Assembly (NCBI GenBank): GCA_017303655.1
Contig: JAFLCE010000020.1
Location: 1-51,244 of the forward strand
Direction: 5' to 3'
Length of the DNA stretch: 51,244 bases
Origin: Anaerolineae bacterium
GTDB lineage: Bacteria > Chloroflexota > Anaerolineae > Anaerolineales > Villigracilaceae
The notes below the pieces were generated by a model. It was not told where the DNA came from, made no database searches, and was given only the letters and a program-made list of their open reading frames with translations. A program made the position numbers and the translations under genes. Below, in pieces: positions 50,579-51,244 of the stretch. How positions within the stretch are numbered: position 1 is the first letter of the stretch; every line of letters starts with the position of its first letter.

Positions 50579-51244
50579 TTACGGAGCGGCGGTTTGTGTG
50601 GCGTCGTTGGAGGCTTCGAGCGTGGAGAGTTGTTCGGCTTGCGCGGTCTGACCAACGCTGGCTTCTTTGGTCGCAACGGTGATGAAGTTCGGTTCAGTGG
50701 GCACGCGCTGCTTCCAAACATCGAATGTTTCAACGGTGTATTCTTCTTCGCGGGCTGTCGTCAGCCAGGCTTGGAAGGCGGTGTCTTTGGCGGTTTGGAG
50801 TTCTTCTGCATTCAACGGGCGGTCTTGTCTGCCGATCAATTGAATGATGTGGAAACCGAAGTTGGATTGCACCGGTTCGAGTGTGAAATCGCCGGGGTTC
50901 GCGAGTGCGAAAGCGGCGGCTTCAAATTCGGGCACCATGGCATTCTTGCCAAACCAACCGAGGTCACCACCTTGCACGGCAGAGCCGGTGTCAGTGGAAA
51001 GTTCGCGGGCAAGTTCGGCAAAGTCTTCACCGGCTTCGAGACGGGCGATGATGTCCAACGCGGTGGCTTCATCCGCAACGAGGATGTGGCGGGCGCGCAC
51101 CTGTTCTTCGGTGGGCTGAACATCGGCAGTGATGATCTTTTTCAGCTTCTCGGTTAGGATCTGAGGCTCAAAGAAATCGCGATAGTAATCCGCGCCGAAA
51201 ACGAGCTCAGCAAGGTTGTCGTTGGTATCTGTCCACAGTCCTTC
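50579..51244 (-). CDS. Parvulin-type peptidyl-prolyl isomerase, N-terminus cut by window edge
   Basis: Folds exported proteins by proline isomerisation. The visible 221 codons begin inside a SurA/PrsA-like helical domain (LAELVFGADYYRDFF) and continue through VQPTEEQVRARHILV, the standard parvulin opening, then ELSTDTGSAVQGGDLGWFGKNAMVPEFEAAAFAL and FGFHIIQLIG, with all core residues. A 60-residue polar C-terminal tail rich in Thr/Gln follows. Signal or anchor is outside the window. Convergent with the KOW gene. Confidence 0.92.
   Translation of the reverse strand, partial: EGLWTDTNDNLAELVFGADYYRDFFEPQILTEKLKKIITADVQPTEEQVRARHILVADEATALDIIARLEAGEDFAELARELSTDTGSAVQGGDLGWFGKNAMVPEFEAAAFALANPGDFTLEPVQSNFGFHIIQLIGRQDRPLNAEELQTAKDTAFQAWLTTAREEEYTVETFDVWKQRVPTEPNFITVATKEASVGQTAQAEQLSTLEASNDATQTAAP

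Overview
The window is a dense, roughly half-GC bacterial chromosome segment with about 43 protein genes (two cut by the window ends). It best fits a member of the Chloroflexota, class Anaerolineae. That placement is an inference from style: several secreted or membrane proteins carry long Thr/Pro linkers (TPTP-type), there is a LivKHMGF transporter with an Ala/Glu-rich lipoprotein linker, GT-C-like membrane glycosyltransferases, cell-wall proteins of a monoderm type (LysM-M23, MltG), and many lineage-specific orphans. I see no rRNA or tRNA gene, CRISPR array, transposase, integrase or phage module.

Layout. 1-4.9 kb (minus): partial metG, a GT87-like membrane protein, a DUF177/YceD protein, a polyprenyl diphosphate synthase and a TatD nuclease. 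5.0-7.2 kb (plus): a secreted, C-terminally anchored protein behind a clear TTGACC-N17-TATAGT promoter, then an AT-rich small membrane protein. 7.3-11.6 kb (minus): phosphohexomutase, a HhH/coiled-coil membrane protein, a GT-C-like protein. 11.7-16.4 kb (plus): cysteine desulfurase, a baseplate-J-like envelope protein, YqgF/RuvX, MltG and a small conserved protein, packed like one operon. 16.4-24.0 kb (minus): a glycosidase-like lipoprotein, an orphan membrane protein, an MTA/SAH-deaminase-type amidohydrolase fused to a CYTH-like domain, an M14 carboxypeptidase, a CinA protein with a degraded C-terminal domain, and a DAO-type oxidoreductase. 24.1-29.7 kb (minus): livF-livG-livM-livH-livK with a promoter and a structured leader. 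29.8-32.5 kb (minus): cNMP-binding protein, LysM/M23 endopeptidase, DUF192 protein, response regulator. Then xth (plus), a translationally coupled DUF1152 pair (minus), ftsH (plus), fadD-type ligase, miaA, an HD-domain protein, an aldo/keto reductase, rnc-smc (plus), a small membrane protein, a GNAT protein, a TPR-GAF-HD-GYP protein, a KOW gene interrupted by one amber codon, and a partial parvulin PPIase.

The enzymes are mostly housekeeping (tRNA charging and modification, isoprenoids, sugar phosphates, Fe-S/thio supply, DNA repair, proteolysis, chromosome segregation, amino-acid uptake). The unusual layer is between and inside genes: (i) several gene junctions carry short tandem arrays with a 7-nt (once 8-nt) period and a different core at each locus, sometimes as inverted pairs, and in several places replacing the Shine-Dalgarno region; (ii) two junctions carry inverted pairs of three 9-nt units; (iii) a 33-nt near-perfect palindrome lies in frame inside the smc hinge; (iv) rnc is preceded by a 25-codon leader ORF and a hairpin that masks its ribosome-binding site, with a competing pairing; (v) livK has a leader ORF behind an extended anti-SD match and a duplicated operator-like box. 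These, with the amidohydrolase-CYTH fusion, are the best candidates for undescribed biology here.
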